Origin: Hemicordylus capensis
Lineage: Eukaryota; Chordata; Lepidosauria; Squamata; Cordylidae
Direction of reading: 5' to 3'
NCBI RefSeq assembly: GCF_027244095.1
Contig: NC_069659.1
Span: 342,220,750-342,284,749 of the forward strand
DNA: 64,000 bases
The notes under the pieces were generated by a model. That model was not told the DNA's origin, did no database searches, and saw only the letters and a program-made list of their open reading frames with translations. Position 1 is the stretch's first letter; the number at the start of each line of letters is the position of its first letter. Both the position numbers and the translations under genes were made by a program. This document shows, in pieces, positions 1 to 10,975 of this stretch.

Positions 1-26
1 ATTAAATTAACAAGAATATTAATGCC

Positions 27-180
27 TTCAGTTTATATGTATCCCTGCAGAAAGGGTCAGATTATTTGAGAGAGCACTGACTTTGCTTTTCAGAATAATT
101 TATTCAGTTTATATAATATATCCCTGCAAAAAAGGGTTGAATTATTTGACTGAGGACTGACTTTGCTTTTCTGAGACCCT
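27..180. repeat. Two-copy tandem duplication, about 76 bp unit
   Basis: Two adjacent copies begin at 27 and 103. Both run from TTCAGTTTATAT through a TATCCCTGCA block to ACTGACTTTGCTTTTC. The copies differ at scattered bases, so the duplication is not recent. No coding content is seen. Confidence 0.8.
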
Positions 181-539
181 CTAAGATCAGATGGTTGCTT
201 TGGCTTGTTGCCATCTACTAGCTTTGCACAGAATACCTGCCCAGTGTGGGGCAGGAGAGGGGGGATGCACATTGTCCCTACTTCTTATTCTGAAATGTTG
301 GCAGGTCTGTAATTTGGGCTGGTGTGCATAGGCCACTTTAGGGCTACCCATCTCTGTATGAAAATCTGGGTATGGAGGGAGAAGAATGGCAGTGACCTCC
401 CATTCTTCGCTACACTTGGGAGACTTGGGAGACAGATATGGTCCAATCCAACCCTAGGTGGCCTCAGATATGCCACCATTCTCTCAGCCTCAGCCGGGGC
501 CAGATTATGACATGCTGAGGCCCTAAAATATGCCAGGCT

Positions 540-655
540 TAAAGGGCCACAAAGCATTACTAACTAAGCATTACTAAGTTTGGCCAAGTCTCATTACTAA
601 GCATTACTAACAAAGCATTACTAACACCAAGCATTACTAAGCATTTGCTAACTTG
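540..655. repeat. Short irregular repeats of an AGCATTACTAA core
   Basis: The core AGCATTACTAA recurs five or more times with irregular 0-15 bp spacing. Spacing and length do not fit CRISPR. This looks like slippage next to the L2 end that follows. Confidence 0.6.
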
Positions 656-900
656 GCAAAGAGGCACCTTTTAACATGGTGATTCTCTTTATTTAGCAGG
701 GGGAGAGAAACTGGCCCTATCCACCCCCAGCACAGTACCCCTCCAGTGACTATTGCTGGTGTCTGTCAGATGATTTTTATTAGATTATGAGCCCTTTGGG
801 GACAGGGATCCATCTTATTTATTTTTTAATTATTTCTCTGTGTAAACTGCCCTGAGCCATTTTTGGAAGGGCAGTATAGAAATCAAATTAATTATAATGA
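642..900 (+). mobile_element. L2-type LINE 3' end
   Basis: The block runs from TTTGCTAACTTGGCAAAG through a TTAGATTATGAGCCCTTTGG segment to a GTAAACTGCCCTGAGCC end. The middle segment resembles the 3' untranslated region of vertebrate L2 (TTAGACTGTGAGCTCC type). Related copies lie at 19993 and 25000. No open frame is present. An L2-tailed SINE is an alternative. Confidence 0.6.
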
Positions 901-904
901 TGAT

Positions 905-1535
905 AATTAACAACAACAACAACAATAATAACAATAATAACAACAATAATAACACTGGAACATCTTCAAAAAATGCAAGCTACCTGTAGCCAAAAATTGG
1001 TGGGACCATAAAATTGAAAAAGTTGTTGAAAACAAAGATGCAAAAATATTATGGGACTTCTGACTACAAACAGACAAACATCTGCCACACAATACACCAG
1101 ATATAACTGTAGTCGAGAAGAAAGAAAAACAAGTCAAAATAACCGACATAGCAATACCAGGGGATAGCAGAATAGAAGAAAAAGAAATAGAAAAAAAATC
1201 ACAAAATACAAAGATCTACAAATTGAAATTGAAAGGCTGTGGTAGAAAAAGACCAAAATAATCCCAGTGGTAATTGGCGCCCTAGGTGCAGTTCTAAAAG
1301 ACCTTGAAGAGCACCTCAACACCACAGGGGCCACAGAAATCACCATCAGCCAATTACAAAAAGCAACTTTATTGGGAACAGCCTATATTCTGCTACAATA
1401 TCTATAACAACAGCAACAACGTTGACAATAGAATTCAGCCATCCCAGGTCCTTGGGAAGGACTCGATGTCTGGATAAAACAAACCAGTCAATAACACCTG
1501 TCTGACTGTGTAAACAATAATAACAACAACAGAAT
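905..1535 (+). mobile_element. R4-like non-LTR retrotransposon, C-terminal fragment
   Basis: Translated in pieces on the + strand, it reads VEKKEKQVKITDIAIPGDSR, then IPVVIGALGAV and LQKATLLGTAYIL. I recall this as the C-terminal tail of an R4/Dong-like LINE, but the clade is uncertain. Stops and at least one frame change break it. AAC/AAT microsatellites lie at both ends. The same family recurs on the other strand at about 30.1-30.5 kb, sharing the stretch that translates as LGRTRCLDKTNQSITPV there. Confidence 0.55.
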
Positions 1536-2627
1536 GGGTTGAAAGTTCTGCCCCAGGGTTCCACTGACTTCCGCCGCCCCATCGTGCTGCTCATGCAGCA
1601 GCATCTGTCTAAAGAGGCAAATGCTGCTTGTAACCATGATGGTGAGCATTGATCTAAACCAGACCTTGGTCTAACAGAATCGTGATATAAATTACAGTTA
1701 TTTCTGTACTGATTTATGAACTCAATATGACACATAATTGTGTGGCCATATAAGTATATTTTTATCTTATCAGAACGATGATGTCTGTTTTATGGCCATG
1801 CCTCCACTCTTTCTTCTTTATTTTTCAACCAATTATGCAACACTTGAAATTCAGTCATAGTTTGGTATTCCAAGGCCCCTCCTAATGGGAGGTCCTAAAC
1901 TGTGGCTTACTTAGCTTGTGTCTAAATCCAGCACTGGCCTCAGTCTTTGCCATCTACCTTACTTGTCAGGTAAGGTTCTTGCAAGCCTTTCTGTATGCCA
2001 TTTCTGTGCATCCTTGACAATATGTTTTCTAAGCAATGTGCCTTCTTAAATTAAAATTGTGGTGTACAGTTCTAATATAGCAATTCCCTTCTCAAGAAAT
2101 TGCCAGTTTTCTGGTGGCTGAAGGCTCGTTTATGAATACGCTCCCTTTCTGCTTGTTTCATAACAAAGCTCTATAGAGACTTTAATCCTCTCATGTTTTA
2201 ATTAATTTTTTTCTATAGTTGCTTCATTAATTGGTATTTATGTGCTGCTTGTTGTACATAAATTGTGGAAACGGCGCATGAGAGGGTGTTCTTATTATAG
2301 CTCTACAAGTGCCTGGCCATCACTGGAATATTTATTAATCATTATTACCGCATATGGGTAAGGGAGGTTTGGCCAAGTCTCATGGGGACATTATATTGCA
2401 TAATGCCTTATTCTGCTCCTTGGGTTCATGTTAGGCCTTTTAAATCTTTGAAGCACAGACATAGGCCAGGCAGGAATGGAGAAGCACCGATCCAAGTCTC
2501 AGCCAACCAAGTCAGCATTAGAAGCAGAGTAAACAAGGAGGCAGGAGCTAAGAGAATTGTCGATCAAACTGGTATGTTAGGAAACAATGTGCTACGCTGA
2601 ACAATATTTGTCTAGTGCTTCTGCGTG
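1536..2627. other. No gene recognised; AT-rich unique-looking DNA
   Basis: Only short shadow frames occur here. No repeat family is recognised. A GCTGCTCATGCAGCAGC-type near-palindrome lies near 1590. Confidence 0.5.
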
Positions 2628-3057
2628 TAGGGATGTGCACAAACTGGTTCGGCGCTCCTTTTGTGGAGTGCCGAACCGGTTCGAAAGTCCAGCTTTTGAG
2701 CTGGTTCAGAGGCCGGGGGGTCCTTTAAAGGGCAGGGAGGGTGCCCTTACCTGCCATGCTGCTTTCCCCCCACTGGATCTCTCCCCAAAAGCGTTGGCAC
2801 AGGGCTGCAGTGTACCTCTTTGCAGCCCCAGTCAGCATGGTACTGGAAATGGCCGATGCATGCAGTGCACGTGTGCACCGTCCATTTCTGGTACAACACT
2901 GACTGAGGCTGCAGGGAGATAGTTGCAGCCCTGCACCAACAGGGGAGAGTGCCGGCGAGAGGAATATGATAGGGCAGGTAAGGGCACCCTCCCTGCCCCT
3001 TAAAGGACCCCCCCCCCGCCTCCCAGGAGTGCACGAACCAGTTTGTGCACATCCCTG
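2628..3057. mobile_element. Non-autonomous hAT-like element, GGTTCG family
   Basis: Terminal inverted repeats read TAGGGATGTGCACAAACTGG at the left and the complement, ending GTGCACATCCCT, at the right. The inner arms (a GGGCAGGGAGGGTGCCCTTA block) are also inverted, so the element nearly folds on itself. Flanking octamers TCTGCGTG and TCTAAATG match at five of eight positions, as in a worn 8 bp duplication. No transposase frame is present. Better duplications on the 4964 copy support hAT. Confidence 0.8.
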
Positions 3058-3091
3058 TCTAAATGTTCATAGGGTTTCACATATATTAAGG

Positions 3092-3190
3092 TTGTTCTCA
3101 CGACCAGATTCCTAGGTAGAGAGGGTTAACCCAGGAATCTCTAGTCATCTGGGCCATCGGGAGTCCTGTTGACCCAGCAGTTCCAACCCA
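3092..3190. mobile_element. Harbinger-like MITE end fragment
   Basis: It begins AGGTTGTTCTCACGACCAG, the same terminal motif as the MITE at 27258. Only one end is visible. Confidence 0.4.
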
Positions 3191-3237
3191 GCAGCAACCA
3201 GTAAGGTAGGAGATGCAAGTTTTGGGAGGTATAGAAA

Positions 3238-3262
3238 TATGACAGACAGACAGACAGACACA

Positions 3263-3311
<49 letters not shown>

Positions 3312-3312
3312 A
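3238..3312. repeat. Compound microsatellite (GACA)n (GATA)n
   Basis: About five GACA units are followed by about twelve GATA units, nearly uninterrupted. GATA/GACA arrays are common in squamates. The short coding frames across it are artefacts. Confidence 0.95.
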
Positions 3313-4085
3313 AGAAATAGAGCAAGCTCTATTTCTTGTTCAAGTCATTTGTGCCACTGCTGCTTTATGAACTGCTTCCAAGTGACCAGTGGCCATGTTT
3401 ACCATAAAGTTCTGAGTCTTGTGAGCCCAGGGAGAGGAGCACTGTTCCTTTAATGAGAGCTGCTTCTCCACTGCTTGTATGATGCATTGTGATATACTGG
3501 AGGAGCCAGCTTGGTTTTCTGCTCTTGATCTTGGCTATGGAGATTACTCATGCTGTTCATGTGAGCATGCAAGTCATGAACAGGCTCTGGTCAGCAAACC
3601 CACATCCCTCCACATACCTCTTGGGTGCACAGCTGGCCGCATGGAATGCATGCCTTCATCTTCAATGCAGGTATAATCTGTATAGAGTGGTTGTCATCCT
3701 AATGCTAGCCCCCCCACACTAGTCCCAAAGACACTAGAGCACAAAGACTTTCAAAGCTCTCCCTGCCCTCCATAAATGCTCTGTTAAGGCAGTGTCAGGA
3801 TTAGTGCCACATGCACACTGATGTTAGAGGCACATGTGCAGCATTTGTCAGACTGAGCCAATGTGTGCACATACAGATCTCTATGCATTTTCCCCCTAGC
3901 TCCTGTCCAACTATCCACACATTATGTTGAATGCACATTCAGCAACACATCTCCTAGCTGTATCCTACATTTCGGGGGTCTGTACCCAAGTTCACTTTTA
4001 ACATGAACACATGTGCAGTCATTACACACACACACACACACACATATACATATGTTCAGACAACTATATGTATGTACAACATAAT
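3313..4085. other. No gene recognised; part of an unclassified dispersed repeat and a short (CA)n
   Basis: Bases 3950-4080 resemble 9790-9950 and, reversed, 44160-44480. A short (AC)n run lies at about 4025-4043. The rest looks unique. Confidence 0.4.
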
Positions 4086-4256
4086 GAGGTGGGTCTCATG
4101 ATCCGTGAGACCCGCTTTCACTGAAACTGCAGGGAGAGTGGGCTAAGCCCGCTCTCTCCGCAGACGTCCGGGCAGAGAGTCCGGTGGTTCTTATGATTAA
4201 CAAAAATCAGGCTATGCTCTCCTAGCCCAGTTTTTGTTAATCGTGAGAATAGCCCC
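4086..4256. mobile_element. Harbinger-like MITE, short form
   Basis: It starts GAGGTGGGTCTCATGATCC and ends GTGAGAATAGCCCC, matching the ends of the longer MITEs at 56866 and 58819. It carries the sub-terminal hairpin with core GGGCTAAGCCC seen in those copies. The 3 bp duplication is not preserved. Confidence 0.65.
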
Positions 4257-4963
4257 ATTGTCTAAATAGGGCTTATTAACAGCTACACATTACAGATGAG
4301 GCTTAGAGGGAAGCTCATCTACTGAGATGGTGACAAGGTCAAGATTTCGACCAGGAACAGGGCCACCTGATTCATAGCTCTGTCCCCTAGCTGCTATGCG
4401 GCACCAGCTTAAATGGCTCCACAGAAGATGGATGGGTGAATGGATGTATGGATCCATTTATTTATTCATGCATATAATTCATGTCCCTGATCCAGGGCTG
4501 GCTGTAGTTCTGGACCGTAGGCAAAGTTTGCTCATTCCCCAGACAAGAGGTAAGGAACCCCGGCTTTAACTTGAGTCACACAGGCTGCTCACTTGTGAGG
4601 TCAGATGACCAGCCTGCATGGATGGATGACCAGTGAATGACTAGCCCACTCTGGTTTGATTGAAGAGAGTTCCCAGTCTATTATGGGGGCAAAGCTCTTT
4701 AGCACTTCAAAGATGAAAAGATGCTGTTGTCAATTCAGAAATCTAGGCTAATTTGGAAATCTAGTCGGAGACAATTTCTTTTTGGAAATAAATCTTGAGG
4801 CAGACCATTCATATTTAAGAGAGAAAGTGCAGCTTATGGGACTAGTCATTTATTGGGGGCTGAGAGGCAATGAGCAAAGAAGACTCTGCATTCTGAGGAG
4901 CAGAATGTTCAAGCTGCTTGGGGAGCAGGGTGCAGTATTACATACGACATCCTTACACTACTG

Positions 4964-5706
4964 TAGGGCTGTGCACGGAACTGGTTTTGGCGGTTCAATT
5001 CGAATGGAATCTGAACCAATCTGCTGGTCCGTGGTTGAAACAGGTGGTTGTCTGGTCTGTTCAGTTGAACTGGGTTGAACTGGTTCAAACTGGTTTGACG
5101 CAGTTCAAGGGGAATCCAGAGAGGACTCCCCTTTACAAGCAAAGGGGAATCGTTCCTCTTAAAGGGTCCTAAAGGTGGTTGGGGGCGGGTGGTGAGAGAC
5201 CACCTTACCTGCTTCAGCGGTGACACGGCGGAAGCGCCTCTAAACCCTACCAGTGCCCCCCTCCAGCAGCAACTCCTCTAAACCCCACCAGAGTTATTCC
5301 CAACAACGCGGATACGTGGAGGCCAGAACCGGCCCTGCTGGAGGGGAGCACTGGCAGGGTTTAGAGGAGCAGCTGCCACTGCACTGCTTCCGCCACCGCT
5401 GAAGCTAGTAAAGTGCCCTCTCACCACCGCCCCCGGCCACCCTTAGAACCCCTTTAGAGGAAGGATTCCCCTTTGCATGTACAGGGAAATCCTCACCAGA
5501 TTCCCCTTTACAAACAGAGCCCCTTAAACCCTGTCAAACTGGTCTATATCAGGCTGGGCCCTGTCCCGTTCAAACTCAGACTGGCCACCATTTTTTGATG
5601 CCAGTCCATGTTGAGAATGAACCAGCCCAGTTCGTGTTTGAACTGGCCAGCCTGCTCTAGTTCAAGTCGAACGTAGTTCTTCTCAAATTGGTTCTGCACA
5701 GCCCTA
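4964..5706. mobile_element. Non-autonomous hAT-like element with clear 8 bp duplication
   Basis: Termini are TAGGGCTGTGCACGGAAC and the complement, ending GCACAGCCCTA. The flanks are CACTACTG (4956-4963) and CACCACTG (5707-5714), seven of eight identical, which is the hAT duplication length. Interior arms are again inverted around the centre. It has no transposase. This copy anchors the family assignment of the other GGTTCG elements. Confidence 0.85.
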
Positions 5707-5788
5707 CACCACTGTGCAGTACTTCAGGGGTGCAATACAAGAGGGAAAGAAAGAATAATTGGTATTGCTATATTCTGGCAAATTCTTC

Positions 5789-5889
5789 CTCTTCTTCTTC
5801 TTCTTCTTCTTCTTCTTCTTCTTCTTCTTCTTCTTCTTCTTCTTCTTCTTCTTCTTCTTCTTCTTCTTCTTCTTCTTCTTCTTCTTCTT
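5789..5889. repeat. (TTC)n / (GAA)n microsatellite, about 100 bp
   Basis: About 33 uninterrupted TTC units form a pure pyrimidine strand. The poly-Ser and poly-Arg frames over it are artefacts. Tracts of this kind can form triplex DNA and are unstable in length. Confidence 0.97.
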
Positions 5890-6180
5890 GTCCCTCCAAG
5901 AACTGGTGCCCTAGGCAACTGCCTAGGTCTGCCTAGTTGGTGGATTGGTCTTCCCCGGATCTTTCCTCAAGCAGCTTATAAAATCCCCCTGACTACAAAT
6001 GACATACTCTCCTGGAATTAAATGACTGCACCCGTGAGTTACAGCTGATTTACTCCTGTCTGGAAGGGAACTCTTTCGCATCTGCCATTCTATTTCTCAT
6101 CCTCAAAGTGAGACTCTTTTGGCTTGACAAAGGTGAGCAAGACTGTTATGGAAGGGATAGTGGCGGAGGTGGAGTGCGAG

Positions 6181-6235
6181 CCCCATTTTGAGTTGGGTCC
6201 AGCTTGACAGAAATAGGATCCAACTCAAAATGGGA
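6181..6235. repeat. Hairpin-forming inverted repeat, 20 bp arms
   Basis: CCCCATTTTGAGTTGGGTCC is followed, after a 15 bp loop, by its near-exact complement at 6216-6235. It may be the core of a small MITE. It lacks a T-run, and there is no reason to call it a terminator. Confidence 0.7.
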
Positions 6236-6461
6236 TCACTTACTTCAAGTGGGGGGAATTTGCATTACAGGCTCCCACAACTGAAGCCATTCCAGGCTGC
6301 ATTGTCATTTAATGAGGGGCTAGAGTGAAGCCCAATACACCTGGCCAGAGTTGCATGTGAAATTAAAAATTATTCTGGGCCTTAGAACTCACCCTGGGAT
6401 CTTCTGGAATGTCCAGAGATTCCACAGCAGACATTCTGATGGGAAGCATTATTATGCAACA

Positions 6462-6670
6462 GTGTTCTCAGCCTTAGATCCCCAGATGTCATTGGACTAG
6501 AAATTCCATCATCTAATGGCCATTGTGGCTGGGGATAATGGGATTTCTAGTCCGACAACATCTGGGGACCCAAGGCGGAAAACTCTGTCCTGTAATGGGC
6601 AATGGCCATTGTGGCTGGGGATGATCAGAATTGCAGTCCAACAACATCTGGGAACTTCTAGGAATCAACA
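6462..6670. mobile_element. Short palindromic MITE with partial tandem copy
   Basis: It resembles the family at 8042, 45735 and 56440: CCCAGATGT..., GGCCATTGTGGCTGGGGAT, then ...TCCAACAACATCTGGG. The right half is repeated with a period of about 84 bp (6516-6572 and 6600-6658). Confidence 0.6.
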
Positions 6671-6763
6671 ACTTCTAGGAATCCCAGTGAGTGGAGGAAT
6701 GACTGACATTCATTTATGGTGATATGATAAAACTTTTACAGCTTGGTAATATTAATTTGTGTT

Positions 6764-6766
<3 letters not shown>

Positions 6767-6849
<83 letters not shown>
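6767..6849. repeat. Compound microsatellite (TG)n (GA)n
   Basis: About 17 TG units run directly into about 24 GA units. Frames reading poly-Leu-Ser or poly-His-Thr over it are artefacts. Confidence 0.97.
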
Positions 6850-6852
<3 letters not shown>

Positions 6853-8041
6853 ATTGCTTTGTTAGCTTCTGTTTGACATTTCTTCTCCACTTTCCCCCTA
6901 GACCCATTGACTGGTGTCATCTTTAGGCAGACCCACTGCTTTGAGCAATCGGATATGACAGGCCCCTGCTGATGCTTCTCTGGAACCTTTGTTATTTGAG
7001 ATTTTTATTAATCATTTACTACACTTTATGAGGTTAGTCACCTGCATTGTTCCTTTGCTGACACAATCATTTGTTATGAGGAAGCAGGGTGTGGAGGAGG
7101 AATTCAGGAGCCGGAGAGGGGGAAACAGATCAGTTACTGGCAATTCAGAAATGCTCATACCAGGTTACTGAAAGGCGTGGTGGAAAGCGTGCTTCTGCTG
7201 AGGAATCAAAATGAAAACTGGGGAGGGGGAGACATTCAAAGGGCATCGGTAAGGCTATCTCAGATGATCATGTTCCTGCAGAATTGTATGATAATCAATT
7301 ATTCAGGAACACAGAAGTGTGTTGAGTGATGCTGGCTATGGAATTATAAAGCATTTATTGAACCGGCACAGTGTGGGAGTTATTCCTTTTATCTGCAACT
7401 TCTGATTGCATATTATTGGAGGCCAGCTGAGAAGGTCAATGCCAGCAAATGGTTATTGTAATGAAGAATTGCTACTCAAACCTACATTTGACAGGAAAGT
7501 TCTCAATACATGTCTCCAAGACACACTCAAACCATGAAAGTAAGCATACAATTTATTCACAGCTAGCCAAATGCTGGCATTACAAGGAAAGAAGAGAAGA
7601 AGGGTCTATATATTTATTTCTGGTATAGCTGGAAGTTTAGAATGAACTTCCATGAGTTCTGTTACCTCAATATCGGAGTCATGAGGGCAGGCCTGAACTG
7701 AGCAGTGTGGTGGGCTAGATGAATAAGGCATCTTCCAATTCTAACGTCTATGATTCTATCGTTGTCAAGTTGGATAGTGTGGGAGCATGGAGCCTCACAA
7801 TGTGGTAGTTGAGTTCCACAAGGCAAGCCTGTCTTGATGGAGAATGTTTCGGTAAGTGTACAACAATGATGGACAATGTTTCGGTAAGTGTGCCTACAGT
7901 GAAGTCCAAAGAAGTGGAAAGTATCATTCCAGTTTGCTTTGTGATATGAAATCCGTCCTGTGCCTTGGGGCAGTTTTGCCTCTGAATGCATGAGGATACA
8001 AGCGGTGATGCAGCACCGGATAGACAGGCTGAAATGAAGGT
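6850..8041. other. No gene recognised; unique-looking DNA
   Basis: AT-rich sequence without a recognisable repeat. A near-duplicate AATGTTTCGGTAAGTGT occurs twice (about 7843 and 7873). Confidence 0.5.
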
Positions 8042-8187
8042 TTATCTATGGCAGGGTTGCACAGTTTTGGCCCTCTCGCAGATGTTGGCCTACAAGTCCT
8101 ATAATCCCTGACTATTGGCCACTGTAGCTGGGGGTGATGGGAGCTGTAGTCTAAAAATGGCTCGAGGGCTGGGGTTATGCAGCCCTG
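8042..8187. mobile_element. Short palindromic hAT-like MITE
   Basis: It begins GCAGGGTTGCACAG and ends TTATGCAGCCCTGATC. Imperfect inverted arms surround a centre reading GCCACTGTAGCTGGGGGTGA. Same family as 56440-56581. Confidence 0.6.
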
Positions 8188-9129
8188 ATCTACAGGCTAA
8201 AACCAGGCCTTTAGGTGCCACAAGCCTCCATTGTATATGCCACTTGTGGCACCAATGACATAGATGGCTCCGGCTCCTAGCCAAAGTGGTGGAGCTGGTG
8301 GAGGCCTATGAGCTGCAGATGCTTTGGATGAAATGAATGGCCTGGATTCTTTTCAGTCTGACCAAGGTTTCTGTGGAGACTGCTCTGGCAGAAGACCAGT
8401 ATCAGGGAAGAGACACTGGGGAGAGTAACCTTACTGATTCTTCTGGAATTTTCAATGGGTTTCAGTACCATCACCCACAGGCTCTTTCTGGACTTCCTGA
8501 ATGGATGGGGAGAAGGAGGTACAGCTCCTGTCTCACGTGGCAATTCCAGAAGGTGGTGCTGGGAGACTCCAAGGGTCTATTGTCTCCATGGGTTTTTTAA
8601 AAACATGTACACGAAGCTGCTGATTGCATTCACATGTAACATGAAACGAGAGGTGAAGGGACCTCTGGTTTCATTATCAGTATGACCAAATGTGGGCAAC
8701 TGCACTTTTGCAGAACAACAGACCCGCGTTTCCCACCACACACAGTGATTTGTGCCTATGGTTTGTAGTGAGGTCTGCCACCTGGATCTCCAGTTCTGCA
8801 GTGCCAGTGTTATGTCCGAATGCTGGCATCACAGTCTGGATGCTTTGCAACTGAAGTTGAGGGAGGAAACTCCTCCCTCGCTTGGGCTGCTATTGGCTGC
8901 CGGGGCTGTCCTTCAATAAAGAAGGAAGCCCAGGCAGCCAGTTCCCCCTCCTCTCTGCAGTCAGCGGGATTGCAGAGAGGGAGCTTGCCATTTCATTCCA
9001 ATTCGAATGGGGATGGGGGTGCAGAACAAAGGGTCCATTGGACCCACAATTCCCTGTTATGTCCAAAGGCAGCCTGCTGAGTGAGCTTGTTTGAGGGCTT
9101 GGAGCAAATGCCATTGGTCTCATCACATT
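8188..9129. other. No gene recognised
   Basis: Mixed composition. Two similar TTATGTCC motifs at 8811 and 9057 hint at a decayed element. Short frames of 65-98 residues lack recognisable domains. Confidence 0.4.
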
Positions 9130-9605
9130 GAGGGTATTCTCACGATCAGTGAAAAGTGGGCTAACTGAGCTTAGCCCACTTTCCACGGATCATGGGAACC
9201 ATGGGGCTCGCAGGCGAGCCCAGTTTCCCCAAAGCGGGTAACCCGCTTAAATACCCCTCGCCCTGAGTGGGGTTAGCAGAGCAAGTGCTCCACTAACCTC
9301 GGTTTTTTGATCGTGTATTGCCATGAGGAGACCCCTGGCTGGGAGGCTACAAGCAGCCTCCCAGGTTCAGGGGTCTCTCCAGCATGCCCTGCGCACTCGC
9401 ACAGGGCATCCTGGAACTTCCGGGTGCCACGTGGCCCACAATCCCCGCAGCCCCCGCTGGCTCCGTGACGGAACTGGCAGTCATGTGGGCAGCCAATCCA
9501 GCTGCCCAGGGCTGCAATAGTGATCATCTGCAGGGAGAGCAGGCTAAGCCCGTTCTCCCTGCAAACCCTCTAGAGGCTCTTCACACTGATGGTGTGAAGA
9601 GCCTC
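9130..9605. mobile_element. Harbinger-like MITE, about 480 bp form
   Basis: Left end GAGGGTATTCTCACGATCAG and right end GAAGAGCCTC agree with the other copies. The interior has CTGGCTCCGTGA and the sub-terminal hairpin (GCAGGCTAAGCCCGT) at about 9530. It aligns in layout with 14993-15488, 56866-57359 and 58819-59275. The frames inside are artefacts. Confidence 0.75.
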
Positions 9606-10360
9606 ACTGAGTTATAGTTCTCCTTTCCCGCTACATCAGGTGTAGTAGTATTCTCATCCATTGAATGACTACCTGAAGTTAGTAATGGATTGTATACAGC
9701 ATACATTGATACATAACCTCTAAACAGGGCTTCTAGATAGTGTATACATGATTGTTTATCTCTGTGTATGTGCAGTTATCCAGGTGCTATCTTCAGTGCA
9801 CATATAGCAGTGAAAAAATAAGATTGTTTGCAGGGTCCAGTCTCCATGTTGACTTTTTAAATGAACACGTGCTTAGTCATTCACATGAGCACATGCCCAT
9901 ATATACAGACATCCTGAATGCACATGCAGTGAAATGTACTATTAGCCCTATTGTGTTATTTTGCTGTAAATAAAAAAATCTTTTTTGCAGTCAGATAGGC
10001 ATCTTAGCAGTAATTAGATTCTAAACATCACTGTACTGTATAATAAATGAACAGAATAGTACATGTTATGAAAGTAATTCATTATTCAGCATGAATAACA
10101 AATGAATGGAATAATTGACAATCCACTAAATTCTGAAAGGGTCCCATTTCCATGTTAATCATCTGGCAGTCCCTTGTGACTCACCAAGAGGACCTTACTC
10201 ATGTACATAAATCCTCATGTGCTCACAGAGTGTTCTGAGGAGAGCACCTTTAACTGCTGGGAAACGTACTGCTCTTGTGTTGAAGAAGATGACTGCCGTA
10301 GTGATAGCTAATGCTTTTTCCCGCTCTTTACCGGTTTCCCCCAGAATTACAGAGGAGAAC
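9606..10360. other. No gene; part of an unclassified dispersed repeat
   Basis: Bases about 9790-9950 (GACTTTTTAAATGAACACGTG, GTCATTCACATGAGCAC and ATACAGACATCCTGAATG blocks, quoted in part) recur at 3950-4080 and in reverse at 44160-44480. The rest is AT-rich unique sequence. Confidence 0.4.
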
Positions 10361-10586
10361 ATAGCAATAGCAATAGCAATAGCACTTACATTTATATACC
10401 GCTTTATAGCCGGAGCTCTCTAAGCGGTTTACAATGATTTAGCATATTGCCCCCAACATTCTGGGTACTCGTTTTACCGACCTCGGAAGGATGGAAGGCT
10501 GAGTCAACCTTGAGCCCCTGGTCAGGATCGAACTTGTAACCTTCTGGTTACAGGGCGGCAGTTTTACCACTGCGCCACCAGGGGCT
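10361..10586 (-). mobile_element. tRNA-derived SINE with (CAATAG)n tail
   Basis: On the minus strand the head reads TGGCGCAGTGGTAAAACTGC (A box) and GGTTACAAGTTCGATCC (B box, at + 10525-10541). A body and an AAACCGCTTAGAGAG to GCGGTATATAAATG 3' part follow, then a TATTGC microsatellite tail. Length is about 220 bp and near full length. I do not know its family name for certain. It is not a functional tRNA gene: no cloverleaf continues past the B box. Confidence 0.85.
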
Positions 10587-10689
10587 CTTCATCATATATA
10601 TGTATAAATTATGTAATGTATCAACTTTGCAAGGGGAAGATATAATGAGAACTTGGGGAACAGCATTGCTTTGGTCAATAATAAAATGA

Positions 10690-10975
10690 AAGTCAAGGAC
10701 TCACCTGGCCCATATTAAGTTCTTCTCTTCTCCCCCATAACATGTAGGAAAACTAACCCCATGTTGCTCACATCATTGGCAGATGTTGATGCATGTGATG
10801 AAACACATAGCATGATCATGTCATGTTGCTTATGATATAATCATGCTATGTATTTCTACACCCTTATCAACATCAGCCAATGATGTAGAGCAGTGTGGGG
10901 ATGCCAAACTTGATGATTCTGCAACATAATTACAGGAGAAAGGGGAAGAACTTAACATGGCATGTGTTTTGGGTG
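10690..10975. mobile_element. Foldback element, imperfect palindrome of about 285 bp
   Basis: Arms mirror around about 10835. GTTCTTCTCTTCTCCCCC (10719) pairs with a GGGGAAGAAC-type arm (10951), and CATCATTGGCAGATGTTGAT (10770) with ATCAACATCAGCCAATGATG (10868). It has no coding capacity. Superfamily unknown. Confidence 0.7.

Larger units (their letters stand above)
4490..5945. mobile_element. Old composite DNA-transposon-like element, interrupted
   Basis: Blocks at 4490-4700 (CCCCGGCTTTAACTTGAGTC, CCAGTGAATGACTAGCC, AGTTCCCAGTCTATT) and at 5895-5940 (CAAGAACTGGTGCCCTAG) recur in the same order at 49090-50160. The element is split by the hAT at 4964 and contains the (TTC)n tract. Its class is unknown; the ends (CCAGGGCTGG) would fit a hAT-like element. 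Confidence 0.45.

Noticed and set aside
540-655. Short repeats resembling a CRISPR array
   Set aside because: Units are about 11 bp with irregular 0-15 bp spacers, in a vertebrate-type genome; this is local slippage.
5688-5936. Poly-Ser or poly-Arg protein
   Set aside because: It is only the (TTC)n microsatellite read in frame.
6181-6235. Rho-independent terminator
   Set aside because: The hairpin lacks a T-run, and the window is vertebrate-like, so such terminators do not apply.
10525-10586. A functional tRNA gene on the minus strand
   Set aside because: A and B boxes are present, but they head a 220 bp SINE with a microsatellite tail and no proper acceptor stem. The same applies to 43048, 38231 and 49860.
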